A DNA stretch of 64,000 nt from assembly GCA_037043455.1 (NCBI GenBank), contig JAWPHD010005068.1, positions 62,001 to 126,000 of the forward strand. The letters run 5' to 3'. Below the pieces are notes generated by a model that searched no databases, was not told the DNA's origin, and saw only the letters and a list, made by a program, of their open reading frames with translations. Below are positions 1-14,360 of this stretch, one piece after another. This DNA is from Cyrtodaria siliqua. Taxonomy: Eukaryota; Mollusca; Bivalvia; Adapedonta; Hiatellidae. The position numbers and the translations under genes are program-made. How positions within the stretch are numbered: position 1 is the stretch's first letter; each line of letters starts with the position of its first letter.

Positions 1-11
1 ATAATATTTAC

Positions 12-1662
12 TGGTGTACTTTGTTCCTCAATGTTTCCTATCTCCTCTATCTCTTCATGTTCAGTTTCAAGTTCACTGTACATTCGTATATATTCGTCTC
101 CTTTAGATTGCCTTAAAAAGGCACAACTGGGGTACCATCTGGCATGTTCTATCCAGGGACTGTCTCCATACACCCAGTTCTTAAGACCACCGCCACAGAA
201 ATAACATCGGACACAATCTTGGAAACCTGGTATATTCAGTTAAATTTAAAAGCTTGAATATAAAGACATCGGTTAGACATACGTTACCCATCAATTTTAA
301 TTTTTGTTTGAGATGCTGCTGCAACTCGGCTCTGTTTATATGTCATGCTTCTTTGGATATAATCTGTTTTACTTCAGAGTCGGAAAGCTAAAATTTAATT
401 CGGAACATTATTAAAGTCTGATTGATTTAATTCGATATAAAGGCAAACAGTTTGTTTTCACTAATTATTTTTCAGTATTCAGGAAAATGAAAGTTTTATT
501 TATTTCATAGCATTGTTAAGTCCGAAAAGTATATAGAAAAAGTCATAGCAAACATGAATAGTGTATATATTAAACATGTTTTAGAAGGACTTGTCAGTAA
601 AAAATAAAAAGTCAACCAACATGTGCCTACCATATTTTTATTTAAACCGATATCAGAATTGACATGAGCGACATTTCTCTCGGTGGTATATGCACCTCGA
701 AAAAAATAAGCTAGTAGGAAAATGATATGAATATGGTGACCATTTAACTCACCGGCATAGTAAAATCCGGCATCTGCAAGTTCCTCTGGTGTAATAATAT
801 GGCGTGATGACCAGCCCGTATATGACGATGTTCTAGCCGCTTTTGTAGCATAATCTGGATGTTTAGCACGGTCGTTATTAATACCCGATGAACAAGTTGT
901 TTTGTTTTGAAACTGCATACCATTAGCAGTACTAATTGTATTGCATTTAATGGCTCGTTGTGCTGTACCAGCACTCGTGGTACATGCACATTTTATGTCC
1001 TCTCCACATACAGTTGGTGCTGTGTTTCTGACTTTGGCTGCTATATTTTGAGAAGCGTTTTCACGTGTTTCAGACGTCTCTGATTCTGTATATTTGCTCG
1101 GCTTTAGTGTCGATTTTGGGAATGAAATTTGGTCTTCAGTGTGTATGTAACTGGAACTACCACAGGTACCACAATGGCATTTGCCATTTGCACCAACACT
1201 GGCACCACAATGACTTGTGTCATTGGGACCACCGCTCGCACCAACTTGACATATTTTATCATTTAGACCACCACTTGCACCGTATTGACGTATGTAATTG
1301 GCCGTTATATCGTTAGGTGCATGTTCAGTACTTTCTAAATCCGAACCATGTATTGAAACATTACCGTTTGGTTCGCCACGAATAAAACTGCATGTCGGTG
1401 ATATCCGCTTATGCACATGAACCGCCGTCTCCTCAGAGTTCCAATTTCTATTTCTGATTTCGCAACAAAAACAAATCACTTCTTCTCCCAGTCCGTTATA
1501 ATAGAATCCAGCCTGCGCCAACCTCATTGGCATCATCGGGGATGTCTTTGGGAAATCTCTCAATGATTCGTACCGCGCCCACTCGTACTTCATCAAGTCA
1601 CGTCGTGTGGGATCAGGTTTGCAGATGTCACGAAAGTATTTATCCATAGAGGAATGATCCAT
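12..1662 (-). CDS. IAP-family protein with two BIR domains, 5' part (exons 1-2; runs off the left edge)
   Basis: Inhibitor-of-apoptosis relative; the family binds caspases or signalling adaptors through BIR zinc domains. Exon 1 is 753-1662 (ATG at 1662, donor GTGAGT at 752) and exon 2 is 12-226 (acceptor ATACCAG, donor GTAAAT). Joined they give 375 codons without a stop. BIR1 lies at about residues 27-95 with C64-x2-C67-x16-H84-x6-C91. BIR2 starts near residue 270 and is split by the intron inside the Gly after FYYA; its second half reads CxFC then [15 protein letters not shown], again C-x2-C-x16-H-x6-C. An acidic tail follows BIR2. The linker carries three imperfect GASGG-x-ND blocks, where the downstream paralog has one. 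The UBA and RING exons expected from that paralog would lie left of position 1. Start: the first Met; a second Met at residue 6 aligns with the paralog's start. Identity as an IAP is firm; the cellular role is inferred. Confidence 0.9.
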
Positions 1663-3534
1663 TGATAAGATATTATTTTCATAATATATGTATAGATGAG
1701 AAGCACTTACTATTAAACGCCAGTACTATTAAACGCCAGTATTCGTGATATAGAATGTATAAAATGTCTTGTGTTATAACACTAAATGTGTTTATGCAAC
1801 TTGACAATATATGATCATTTACGTTTAGTTTCTATCTAAACGACTTATAAAATATTTTTAAGAGCTAGATATTATATTTAATTCGGTCTCATCGGTTTTC
1901 CTAATTATATCAACATGTTTACCTTTTATCGACAACTACTTCGTTTATTTATATAAACGTAAACAATTATCGATTACTCACCCCAGCTTTTATCTAGTAC
2001 AGTGAACTTTAGGAATATGCGGTTTATACAAGTTCTATAAAAGTTGCATTCATAGAACAACGTCAACCAAATATAAAAGAACAATGGTTAAAATGAAACA
2101 AAGTCCGCGACACCACAAACATTAAAAGAGTTGACTATACGTTTTTTTTTGTTTGTTTTGTTTTTGAGAATGTTCGAGAATTGTCAGTCTTAGGATAAGT
2201 GACTCTTGCGTATCTAGTAAAGTTAACTATATATCTGGAACACAACAACAAATAAACAACATCGTCAACAACAACAACAACAACAACAACACTAGCCGAT
2301 ATTTGTGATCATCTCCCTATCTAGTAGTTATGATCTATGATATATTTTTAGTAGATTATGAATGTTACACTTAATCCCGTTATATTTAGTCAACTCATAA
2401 TACATTCATAAACTATTCATAGGTTTCCCAATTAAGGTAGACATTGAACCAAAACGCAGATACGTTGAGTTTTTTTGCACCCGAAATGCTAACAGTTTTA
2501 TTATGAGACATTTGTATTTCTGGAAAAAATACAAATTATGCTAACTATAAATATGTCTTTAATTAAATTGTTTATTTTTATTTGTTTGGCATTGAATCGA
2601 TAGTGGGAGTATCATACTAGCAAGCCTTAATTACGACAAATCTTCCAATTTGCTTACATTTTCTTTAGTTTTCCAAACATAAGCAACAGTGGGTTGGGTG
2701 ATATAGAATCACTTGGGTTAAAAGTCGAAATTTAAAATGGAAGGAAAACTTCTGTTTAGTTTCTGATTTAGATTTAACCTTTTATCTGTACGATAGCTTA
2801 ATTCCTGAAATTATTGTCCTATAACTGTGATTTTTAACAAATATTTTCTGCACCAATATTTACATCAGTTCATTGTATCCCTAGAATGGCCAGAAGTTAA
2901 CTTGTTTGATGATTACATTTAGATTTGTTGTCCCTAACATTTGTTATAACAGCACATGTTTATTGTGACAGTATGCATTTTTCCTTTCAAAAACATACTT
3001 CATTCGGGTAGTAAAGAATCATTTTTTCTGAGAGGTGTTTCACTTAGTGATATATTGCACTTATGTATGATATATTTTCGAGTCTGGAAATTTTTAAAAT
3101 AATCTAAACTACACGAGCTGAGAAAATTGAATTTAAACAGAACAGGATTCTTTACTACCGATGATTCTGTATATTCCAATGCGCTGTATTTACTGTTATA
3201 AAGTATATTTACAGTCTAGCAGATATGTTACACTAGCCCCCAAACTTTCATAGAATCATAATTAGAAAGCGCAAGCCGTAAGCATGAACGTCAGATGAGT
3301 GTATATATTAATTATCACCCTTGATACATTTATGTTACACGAGTGTGGCACCGATGAAACCAAATAGCTTGAGTACATATTTTGCGATTTTTTTACAATG
3401 ATAAACGTATTGATTCTTGATAGTATGTACTTTACGGTCAATCGACTGAAAACGAATTGCAAAAACATGCTATAGAGCCTTTTTCACTGCAACACAAGAT
3501 CATTTTAATAATCAAATGAATTCAAGACACGCAT

Positions 3535-3538
<4 letters not shown>
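1663..3538. other. Non-coding interval upstream of the first IAP gene
   Basis: AT-rich and without a supportable gene. It holds a 16 bp direct duplication (1709-1724 and 1725-1740) shortly upstream of the IAP start codon and a CAA trinucleotide run at about 2266-2290. A TATA-like stretch at about 2035-2043 has no gene clearly attached. The short patch just upstream of the start (GAATACTGG on the minus strand) is also present upstream of the second IAP gene, so some 5' flank was copied with the paralogs. Confidence 0.6.
2266..2290. repeat. CAA trinucleotide microsatellite
   Basis: Eight uninterrupted CAA repeats in non-coding DNA, preceded by looser CAA-rich sequence from about 2241. Confidence 0.85.
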
Positions 3539-3574
<36 letters not shown>

Positions 3575-3580
3575 ACACAC
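3539..3580. repeat. AC dinucleotide microsatellite at the left edge of the giant array
   Basis: About 20 AC repeats with one interruption, directly abutting the first 70 bp monomer. It marks a sharp left boundary of the minisatellite. Confidence 0.95.
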
Positions 3581-4139
3581 TGCAATCAAGTGTATGACTG
3601 TCGCTTGTAATAAGATGGACACTTGATTGTAGAACTGTCCTGTTTATCTACCCAATCAAGTGTCTGACTGTCGCTTGTAATACTATGGACATTTGATTGC
3701 AGAACTGTCCTGTCCTGTTTAACTACACCATCAAGTGTCTGACTGTTGCTTGTAATAATATGGACATTTGATTGCAGAACGTCACGTTCATCTACACAAT
3801 TAAGTGTCTGACTGTTGCTTGTAATAATATGGACATTTGATTGCAGAACTGTCCTGTCCTGTTTAACTACACCATCAAGTGTCTGACTGTCGCTTGTAAT
3901 AATATGGACATTTGATTGCAGAACGTCCCGTTCATCTACACAATTAAGTGTCTGACTGTTTCTGGTAATAATATGGACATTTGATTGCAGAACGTCCTGT
4001 TTATCTATAAAATTAAGTGTCTGACTGTTGCTTGTAATAAGATGGACATTTGATTGCAGAACGTCCTGTTTATCTACACAATTAAGTGTCTGACTGTCGC
4101 TTGTCATAAGATGGACATTTGATTGCAGAACTGTCCTGT

Positions 4140-7100
4140 TTATCTACACAATTAAGTGTCTGACTGTTGTTTGTAATAATATGGACATTTGATTGCAGAA
4201 CTGTCCTGTTTATCTACACAATTAAGTGTCTGACTGTCGCTTGTAATAAGATGGATATTTGATTGCAGAACTGTCCTGTTTATCTACACAATTAAGTGTC
4301 TGACTGTCGCTTGTAATAATATGGACATTTGATTGCAGAACTGTCCTGTTTATCTACACAATTAAGTGTCTGACTGTATCTTGGAATAAGATAGACATTT
4401 GATTGCAGAACTGTCCTGTTTATCTACACAATTAAGTGTCTGACTGTTGCTTGTAATAATATGGACATTTGATTGTAGAACGTCCTGTTTATCTACATAA
4501 TTAAATGTTTGACTGTTGCTTGTAATAATATGGACATTTGATTTCAGAACTGTCCTGTTCATCTACACAATTAAGTGTCTGACTGTTGCTTGTAATAATA
4601 TGGACATTTGATTGCAGAACGTCCTGTTTAACTACACAATTAAGTGTCTGACTGTCGCTTGTCATAATATTGACATTTGATTGTAGAACTGTCCTGTTTA
4701 TCTACACAATTTAGTGTCTGACTGTCGTTTGTAATAAGATGGACATTTGATTGCAGAACTGTCCTGTTTATCTACACAATTAAGTGTCTGACTGTCGCTA
4801 GTAATAATATGGACATTTGATTGCATAACTGTCCTGTTTATATACACAATTAAGTGTCCGACTGTCGCTTGTAATAAGATGGACATTTGATTGCAGAACT
4901 GTCCTCTTTATCTACACAATTAAGTGTCTGACTGTTGCTTGTAATAATATGGACATTTGATTGCAGAACTGTCCTGTTTATCTACACAATTAAGTGTCTG
5001 ACTGTCGCTTGTAATCAGATGGACATTTGATGGCAGAACTGTCCTGTTTATCTACACAATTAAGTGTCTGACTGTCGTTTGTAATAAGATGGACATTTGA
5101 TTGCAGAACTGTCCTGTTTATCTACACAATTAAGTGTCTGACTGTCGCTAGTAATAATATGGACATTTGATTGCAGAACTGTCCTGTTTATATACACAAT
5201 TAAGTGTCCGACTGTCGCTTGTAATAAGATGGACATTTGATTGCAGAACTGTCCTGTTTATCTACACAATTAAGTGTCTGACTGTTGCTTGTAATAATAT
5301 GGACATTTGATTGCAGAACTGTCCTGTTTATCTACACAATTAAGTGTCTGACAGTCGCTTGTAATAAGATGGACATTTGATGGCAGAACTGTCCTGTTTA
5401 TCTACACAATTAAGTGTCTGACTGTCGATTGTAATAAGATGGACATTTGATTGCAGAACTGTCCTGTTTATCTACACAATTAAGTGTCTGACTGTCGCTT
5501 GTAATAAGATGGACGTTTGATTGCAGAACTGTCCTGTTTATCTACACAATTAAGTGTCTGACTGTTGCTTGTAATAAGATGGATATTTGATTGCAGAACT
5601 GTCCTGTGTATCTACACAATTAAGTGTTTGACGGTTGCTTGTAATAATATGGACATTTGATTGCAGAACGTCCTGTTTATCTACACAATTAAGTGTCTGA
5701 CTGTTGCTTGTAATAATATGGACATTTGATTGAAGAACTGTCGTGTGTATCTACACAATTAAGTGTCTGACTGTTGCTTGTAATACTATGGACATTTGAT
5801 TGCAGAACGTCCTGTTTATCTACACAATTAAGTGTCTGACTGTTGCTTGTAATAATATGGACATTTGATTGCAGAACGTCCTGTTGATCTACACAATTAA
5901 GTGTCAGAATGTTGCTTGTAATAATATGGACATTTGATTGCAGAACTGTCCTGTTTATCTACACAATTAAGTGTCTGACTGTCGTTTGTAATAAGATGGA
6001 CACTTGATTGCAGAACTGTCCTGTTTATCTACACAAATAAGTGTCTGACTGTTGCTTGTAATAAGATGGACATTTGATTGCAGAACTGTGCTGTTTATCT
6101 ACACAATTAAGTGTCTGACTGTCGCTTGTAATAAGATGGACATTTGATTGCAGAACTGTCCTTTTTATCTACACATTTAAGTGTCTGACTGTCACTTGTA
6201 ATAAGATGGACATTTGATTGCAGAACTGTCCTGTTTATCTACACAATTAAGTGTCTGACTGTTGCTTGTAATAATATGGACATTTGATTGCAGAACTGTC
6301 CTGTTTATCTACACAATTAAGTGTCTGACTGTCGCTTGTAATAAGATGGATATTTGATTGCAGAACTGTCCTGTTTATCTACACAATTAAGTGTCTGACT
6401 GTCGCTTGTAATAATATGGACATTTGATTGCAGAACTGTCCTGTTTATCTACACAATTAAGTGTCTGACTGTATCTTGGAATAAGATAGACATTTGATTG
6501 CAGAACTGTCCTGTTTATCTACACAATTAAGTGTCTGACTGTTGCTTGTAATAATATGGACATTTGATTGTAGAACGTCCTGTTTATCTACATAATTAAA
6601 TGTTTGACTTTTGCTTGTAATAATATGGACATTTGATTTCAGAACTGTCCTATTCATCTACACAATTAAGTGTCTGACTGTTGCTTGTAATAATATGGAC
6701 ATTTGATTGCAGAACGTCCTGTTTAACTACACAATTAAGTGTCTGACTGTCGCTTGTCATAATATTGACATTTGATTGTAGAACTGTCCTGTTTATCTAC
6801 ACAATTTAGTGTCTGACTGTCGTTTGTAATAAGATGGACATTTGATTGCAGAACTGTCCTGTTTATCTACACAATTAAGTGTCTGACTGTCGCTAGTAAT
6901 AATATGGACATTTGATTGCATAACTGTCCTGTTTATATACACAATTAAGTGTCCGACTGTCGCTTGTAATAATATGGACATTTGATTGCAGAACTGTCCT
7001 CTTTATCTACACAATTAAGTGTCTGACTGTTGCTTGTAATAATATGGACATTTGATTGCAGAACTGTCCTGTTTATCTACACAATTAAGTGTCTGACTGT

Positions 7101-10100
7101 CGCTTGTAATCAGATGGACATTTGATGGCAGAACTGTCCTGTTTATCTACACAATTAAGTGTCTGACTGTCGTTTGTAATAAGATGGACATTTGATTGCA
7201 GAACTGTCCTGTTTATCTACACAATTAAGTGTCTGACAGTCGCTTGTAATAAGATGGACATTTGATGGCAGAACTGTCCTGTTTATCTACACAATTAAGT
7301 GTCTGACTGTCGATTGTAATAAGATGGACATTTGATTGCAGAACTGTCCTGTTTATCTACACAATTAAGTGTCTGACTGTCGCTTGTAATAAGATGGACG
7401 TTTGATTGCAGAACTGTCCTGTTTATCTACACAATTAAGTGTCTGACTGTTGCTTGTAATAAGATGGATATTTGATTGCAGAACTGTCCTGTGTATCTAC
7501 ACAATTAAGTGTTTGACGGTTGCTTGTAATAATATGGACATTTGATTGCAGAACGTCCTGTTTATCTACACAATTAAGTGTCTGACTGTTGCTTGTAATA
7601 ATATGGACATTTGATTGAAGAACTGTCGTGTGTATCTACACAATTAAGTGTCTGACTGTTGCTTGTAATACTATGGACATTTGATTGCAGAACGTCCTGT
7701 TTATCTACACAATTAAGTGTCTGACTGTTGCTTGTAATAATATGGACATTTGATTGCAGAACGTCCTGTTGATCTACACAATTAAGTGTCAGAATGTTGC
7801 TTGTAATAATATGGACATTTGATTGCAGAACTGTCCTGTTTATCTACACAATTAAGTGTCTGACTGTCGTTTGTAATAAGATGGACACTTGATTGCAGAA
7901 CTGTCCTGTTTATCTACACAAATAAGTGTCTGACTGTTGCTTGTAATAAGATGGACATTTGATTGCAGAACTGTGCTGTTTATCTACACAATTAAGTGTC
8001 TGACTGTCGCTTGTAATAAGATGGACATTTGATTGCAGAACTGTCCTTTTTATCTACACATTTAAGTGTCTGACTGTCACTTGTAATAAGATGGACATTT
8101 GATTGCAGAACTGTCCTGTTTATCTACACAATTAAGTGTCTGACTGTTGCTTGTAATAATATGGACATTTGATTGCAGAACTGTCCTGTTTATCTACACA
8201 ATTAAGTGTCTGAATGTTGCTTGTAATAAGATGGACATTTGATTGCAAGAACTGTCCTGTTTATCTACACAATCAAGTGTCTGACTGTTGCTTGTATTAA
8301 TATGGACATATGATTGCAGAACTGTCCTGTTTATCTACACAATTAAGTGTCTGACTGTTGCTTGTAATAATATGGACATTTGATTGCAGAATTGTCCTGT
8401 GTATCTACACAATTAAGTCTCTGACTGTTGCTTGTAATAAGATGGACATTTGATTCCAGAACTGTCCTGTTTATCTACACAATCAAGTGTCTGACTGTCG
8501 CTTGTAATAAGATGGACACTTGATTGCAGAACTGTCCTGTTTATTTACACAATCAAATGTCTGACTGTCGCTTGTAATAAGATGGACACTTGATTGCAAG
8601 AATTGTCCTGTTTATCTACACAATCAAGTGTCTGACTGTCGCTTGTAATAATATGGACATTTGATTGCAGAACTGTCCTGTTTATCTACACAATTAAGTG
8701 TCTGACTGTATCTTGGAATAAGATAGACATTTGATTGCAGAACTGTCCTGTTTATCTACACAATTAAGTGTTTGACTGTTGCTTGTAATAATATGGACAT
8801 TTGATTGTAGAACGTCCTGTTTATCTACATAATTAAATGTTTGACTGTTGCTTGTAATAATATGGACATTTGATTTCAGAACTGTCCTGTTCATCTACAC
8901 AATTAAGTGTCTGACTGTTGCTTGTAATAATATGGACATTTGATTGCAGAACGTCCTGTTTAACTACACAATTAAGTGTCTGACTGTCGCTTGTAATAAT
9001 ATTGACATTTGATTGTAGAACTGTCCTGTTTATCTACACAATTTAGTGTCTGACTGTCGTTTGTAATAAGATGGACATTTGATTGCAGAACTGTCCTGTT
9101 TATCTACACAATTAAGTGTCTGACTGTCGCTAGTAATAATATGGACATTTGATTGCATAACTGTCCTGTTTATATACACAATTAAGTGTCCGACTGTCGC
9201 TTGTAATAAGATGGACATTTGATTGCAGAACTGTCCTCTTTATCTACACAATTAAGTGTCTGACTGTTGCTTGTAATAATATGGACATTTGATTGCAGAA
9301 CTGTCCTGTTTATCTACACAATTAAGTGTCTGACTGTCGCTTGTAATCAGATGGACATTTGATGGCAGAACTGTCCTGTTTATCTACACAATTAAGTGTC
9401 TGACTGTCGTTTGTAATAAGATGGACATTTGATTGCAGAACTGTCCTGTTTATCTACACAATTAAGTGTCTGACTGTCGCTAGTAATAATATGGACATTT
9501 GATTGCAGAACTGTCCTGTTTATATACACAATTAAGTGTCCGACTGTCGCTTGTAATAAGATGGACATTTGATTGCAGAACTGTCCTGTTTATCTACACA
9601 ATTAAGTGTCTGACTGTTGCTTGTAATAATATGGACATTTGATTGCAGAACTGTCCTGTTTATCTACACAATTAAGTGTCTGACAGTCGCTTGTAATAAG
9701 ATGGACATTTGATGGCAGAACTGTCCTGTTTATCTACACAATTAAGTGTCTGACTGTCGATTGTAATAAGATGGACATTTGATTGCAGAACTGTCCTGTT
9801 TATCTACACAATTAAGTGTCTGACTGTCGCTTGTAATAAGATGGACGTTTGATTGCAGAACTGTCCTGTGTATCTACACAATTAAGTGTTTGACGGTTGC
9901 TTGTAATAATATGGACATTTGATTGCAGAACGTCCTGTTTATCTACACAATTAAGTGTCTGACTGTTGCTTGTAATAATATGGACATTTGATTGAAGAAC
10001 TGTCGTGTGTATCTACACAATTAAGTGTCTGACTGTTGCTTGTAATACTATGGACATTTGATTGCAGAACGTCCTGTTTATCTACACAAGTAAGTGTCTG

Positions 10101-10990
10101 ACTGTTGCTTGTAATAATATGGACATTTGATTGCAGAACGTCCTGTTGATCTACACAATTAAGTGTCAGAATGTTGCTTGTAATAATATGGACATTTGAT
10201 TGCAGAACTGTCCTGTTTATCTACACAATTAAGTGTCTGACTGTCGTTTGTAATAAGATGGACACTTGATTGCAGAACTGTCCTGTTTATCTACACAAAT
10301 AAGTGTCTGACTGTTGCTTGTAATAAGATGGACATTTGATTGCAGAACTGTGCTGTTTATCTACACAATTAAGTGTCTGACTGTCGCTTGTAATAAGATG
10401 GACATTTGATTGCAGAACTGTCCTTTTTATCTACACATTTAAGTGTCTGACTGTCACTTGTAATAAGATGGACATTTGATTGCAGAACTGTCCTGTTTAT
10501 CTACACAATTAAGTGTCTGACTGTTGCTTGTAATAATATGGACATTTGATTGCAGAACTGTCCTGTTTATCTACACAATTAAGTGTCTGAATGTTGCTTG
10601 TAATAAGATGGACATTTGATTGCAAGAACTGTCCTGTTTATCTACACAATCAAGTGTCTGACTGTTGCTTGTATTAATATGGACATATGATTGCAGAACT
10701 GTCCTGTTTATCTACACAATTAAGTGTCTGACTGTTGCTTGTAATAATATGGACATTTGATTGCAGAATTGTCCTGTGTATCTACACAATTAAGTCTCTG
10801 ACTGTTGCTTGTAATAAGATGGACATTTGATTCCAGAACTGTCCTGTTTATCTACACAATCAAGTGTCTGACTGTCGCTTGTAATAAGATGGACATTTGA
10901 TTGCAGAACTGTCCTGTTTATCTACACAATCAAGTGTCTGACTGTCGCTTGTAATAAGACGGACATTTGATTGCAGAACTGTCCTGTTTA
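4140..10990. repeat. Higher-order repeat block, period about 2.1-2.24 kb
   Basis: The same ordered set of variant monomers recurs at 4362-4562, 6457-6657 and 8694-8894, at spacings of 2095 and 2237 bp. The second copy lacks three monomers present in copies one and three (after about 7210). The stretch at about 8200-8640, with GCAAGAACTG units, reappears near 10580-10990. Large segments of about 30-32 monomers were therefore copied as blocks, with later internal deletion. Confidence 0.85.
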
Positions 10991-11699
10991 TCTACACAAT
11001 TAAGTGTCTGACTGTTGCATGTAATAAGATGGACATTTGATTGCAAGAACTGTCCTGTTTATCTACACAATTAAGTGCCTGACGGTTGTTTGTAATAATA
11101 TGGACACTTGATAAGCAGAACTGTCCTATTTATCTACACAAATAAGTGTCTGACTGTTGCTTGTAATAATATGGACATTTGATTGCAGAACGTCCTGTTC
11201 ATCTACACAATTAAGTGTCTGAGTGTTGCTTGTAATAATATGGACATATGATTGCAGAACTGTCCTGTTTATCTACACAATTAAGTGTCTGACTGTTGCT
11301 TGTAATAAGATGGACATTTGATTGCAGAACTGTCCTGTTTATCTACACAATTAAGTGTCTGACTGTTGCTTGTAATAAGATGGACATTTGATTGCAAGAA
11401 CTGTCCTGTTTATCTACACAATTAAGTGCCTGACGGTTGTTTGTAATAATATGGACACTTGATTTGCAGAACTGTCCTATTATCTACACAAATAAGTGTC
11501 TGACTGTTGCTTGTAATAATATGGACATTTGATTGCAGAACGTCCTGTTCATCTACACAATTAAGTGTCTGACTGTTGCTTGTAATAATATGGACATATG
11601 ATTGCAGAACTGTCCTGTTTATCTACACAATTAAGTGTCTGACTGTTGCTTGTAATAAGATGGACATTTGATTGCAGAACTGTCCTGTTTATCTACACA

Positions 11700-14360
11700 A
11701 TAAAGTGTCTGACTGTTGCTTGTAATAAGATAGACATTTGATTGCAGAACTGTCCTGTTTATCTACACAATTAAGTGTCTGACTGTTGCTTGTAATAATA
11801 TGGACATTTGCTTGCAGAACTGTTCTGTTTATCTACACAATTAAGTTTCTGACTGTTGCTTGTAATAAGATGGAAATTTGATTGCAAGAACTGTCCTGTT
11901 TATCTACACAATCAAGTGTCTGACTGTTGCTTGTAATAAGATGGACATTTGATTGCAGAACAGTCCTGTTTATCTACACAATTAAGTGTTTGACTGTTGC
12001 TTGTAATAAGATGGACATTTAATTGTAGAACGTCCTGTTCATCTACACAATTGAGTGTCTGACTGTTGCTTTTAATAATATGGACATTTGATTGCAGAAT
12101 TGTCCTGTTTATCTACACAATTAAGTGTCTGACTGTTGCTTGTAATAATATGGACATTTGATTGCAGAACTGTCCTGTTTATCTACACAATTAAGTGTCT
12201 GACTGTTGCTTGTAATATGATGGACATTTGATTGCAAGAACTGTCCTGTTTATCTACACAATTAAGTGTCTGACTGTTGCTGCTTGTAATAATATGGACA
12301 TTTGATTGCAGAACTGTCCTGTTTATCTACACAATTAAGTGTTTGACTGTTGCTTGTAATAAGATGGACATTTGATTGCAGAACGTCCTGTTCATCTACA
12401 CAATTATGTGTATGACTGTTGCTTGTAATAATATGGACATTTGATTGCAGAACTGTCCTGTTTATCTACACAATTAAGTGTTTGACTGTTGCTTGTAATA
12501 AGATGGACATTTAATTGTAGAACGTCCTGTTCATCTACACAATTGAGTGTCTGACTGTTGCTTTTAATAATATGGACATTTGATTGCAGAATTGTCCTGT
12601 TTATCTACACAATTAAGTGTCTGACTGTTGCTTGTAATAATATGGACATTTGATTGCAGAACTGTCCTGTTTATCTACACTATTAAGTGTCTGACTGTTG
12701 CTTGTAATAAGATGGACATTTGATTGCAGAACTGTCCTGTTTATCTACACAATTAAGTGTCTGACTGTTGCGTGTAATAATATGGACATTTGATTGCAGA
12801 ACTGTCCTGTTTATCTACACAATTAAGTGTCTGACTGTTGCTTGTAATAAGATGGACATTTGATCATGTTGATTGTAGAACTGTCCTGTGTATCTACACA
12901 ATTAAGTGTCTGACTGTCGCTTGTAATAAGATGGACATTTGATAGCAGAACTGTCCTGTGTATCTACACAATTAAGTGTCTGACTGTCGCTTGTAATAAG
13001 ATGGACATTTGATTGCAAGAACAGTCCTGTTTATCTACACAATCAATTGTCTGACTGTTGCTTGTAATAATATGGACATTTGATTGTAGAACGTCCTGTT
13101 TATCTACACAATTAAGTGTTTGACTGTTGCTTGTAATAAGATGGACATTTAATTGTAAAACGTCCTGTTCATCTACACAATTGAGTGTCTGACTGTTGCT
13201 TTTAATAATATGGACATTTGATTGCAGAATTGTCCTGTTTATCTACACAATTAAGTGTCTGACTGTTGCTTGTAATAAGATGGACATTTGATTGCAGAAC
13301 TGTCCTGTTTATCTACACAATAAAGTGTCTGACTGTTGCTTGTAATAAGATAGACATTTGATTGCAGAACTGTCCTGTTTATCTACACAATTAAGTGTCT
13401 GACTGTTGCTTGTAATAATATGGACATTTGCTTGCAGAACTGTTCTGTTTATCTACACAATTAAGTTTCTGACTGTTGCTTGTAATAAGATGGAAATTTG
13501 ATTGCAAGAACTGTCCTGTTTATCTACACAATCAAGTGTCTGACTGTTGCTTGTAATAAGATGGACATTTGATTGCAGAACAGTCCTGTTTATCTACACA
13601 CTTAAGTGTCTGACTGTTGCATGTTATAATATGGACATTTGATTGCAGAACTGTCCTGTTTATCTACACAATTAAGTGTCTGACTGTTGCTTGTAATATG
13701 ATGGACATTTGATTGCAATAACTGTCCTGTTTATCTACACAATTAAGTGTCTGACTGTTGCTGCTTGTAATAATATGGACATTTGATTGCAGAACTGTCC
13801 TGTTTATCTACACAATTAAGTGTTTGACTGTTGCTTGTAATAAGATGGACATTTGATTGCAGAACGTCCTGTTCATCTACACAATTATGTGTATGACTGT
13901 TGCTTGTAATAATATGGACATTTGATTGCAGAACTGTCCTGTTTATCTACACAATTAAGTGTTTGACTGTTGCTTGTAATAAGATGGACATTTAATTGTA
14001 GAACGTCCTGTTCATCTACACAATTGAGTGTCTGACTGTTGCTTTTAATAATATGGACATTTGATTGCAGAATTGTCCTGTTTATCTACACAATTAAGTG
14101 TCTGACTGTTGCTTGTAATAAGATGGACATTTGATTGCAGAACTGTACTGTTGATCTACACTATTAAGTGTCTGACTGTTGCTTGTAATAAGATGGACAT
14201 TTGATTGCAGAACTGTCCTGTTTATCTAAACAATTAAGTGTCTGACTGTTGCGTGTAATAATATGGACATTTGATTGCAGAACTGTCCTGTTTATCTACA
14301 CAATTAAGTGTCTGACTGTTGCTTGTAATAAGATGGACATTTGATAATGTTGATTGTAGA
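11700..14360. repeat. Higher-order repeat block, period 1620 bp
   Basis: The sequence at 11821-11940 recurs at 13441-13560 with exactly 1620 bp displacement (about 23 monomers), including the private variants TGTTCTG, AAGTTTCTG and GGAAATTTG. A private insertion after GGACATTTGAT (12860s) recurs near 14345. Confidence 0.8.
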
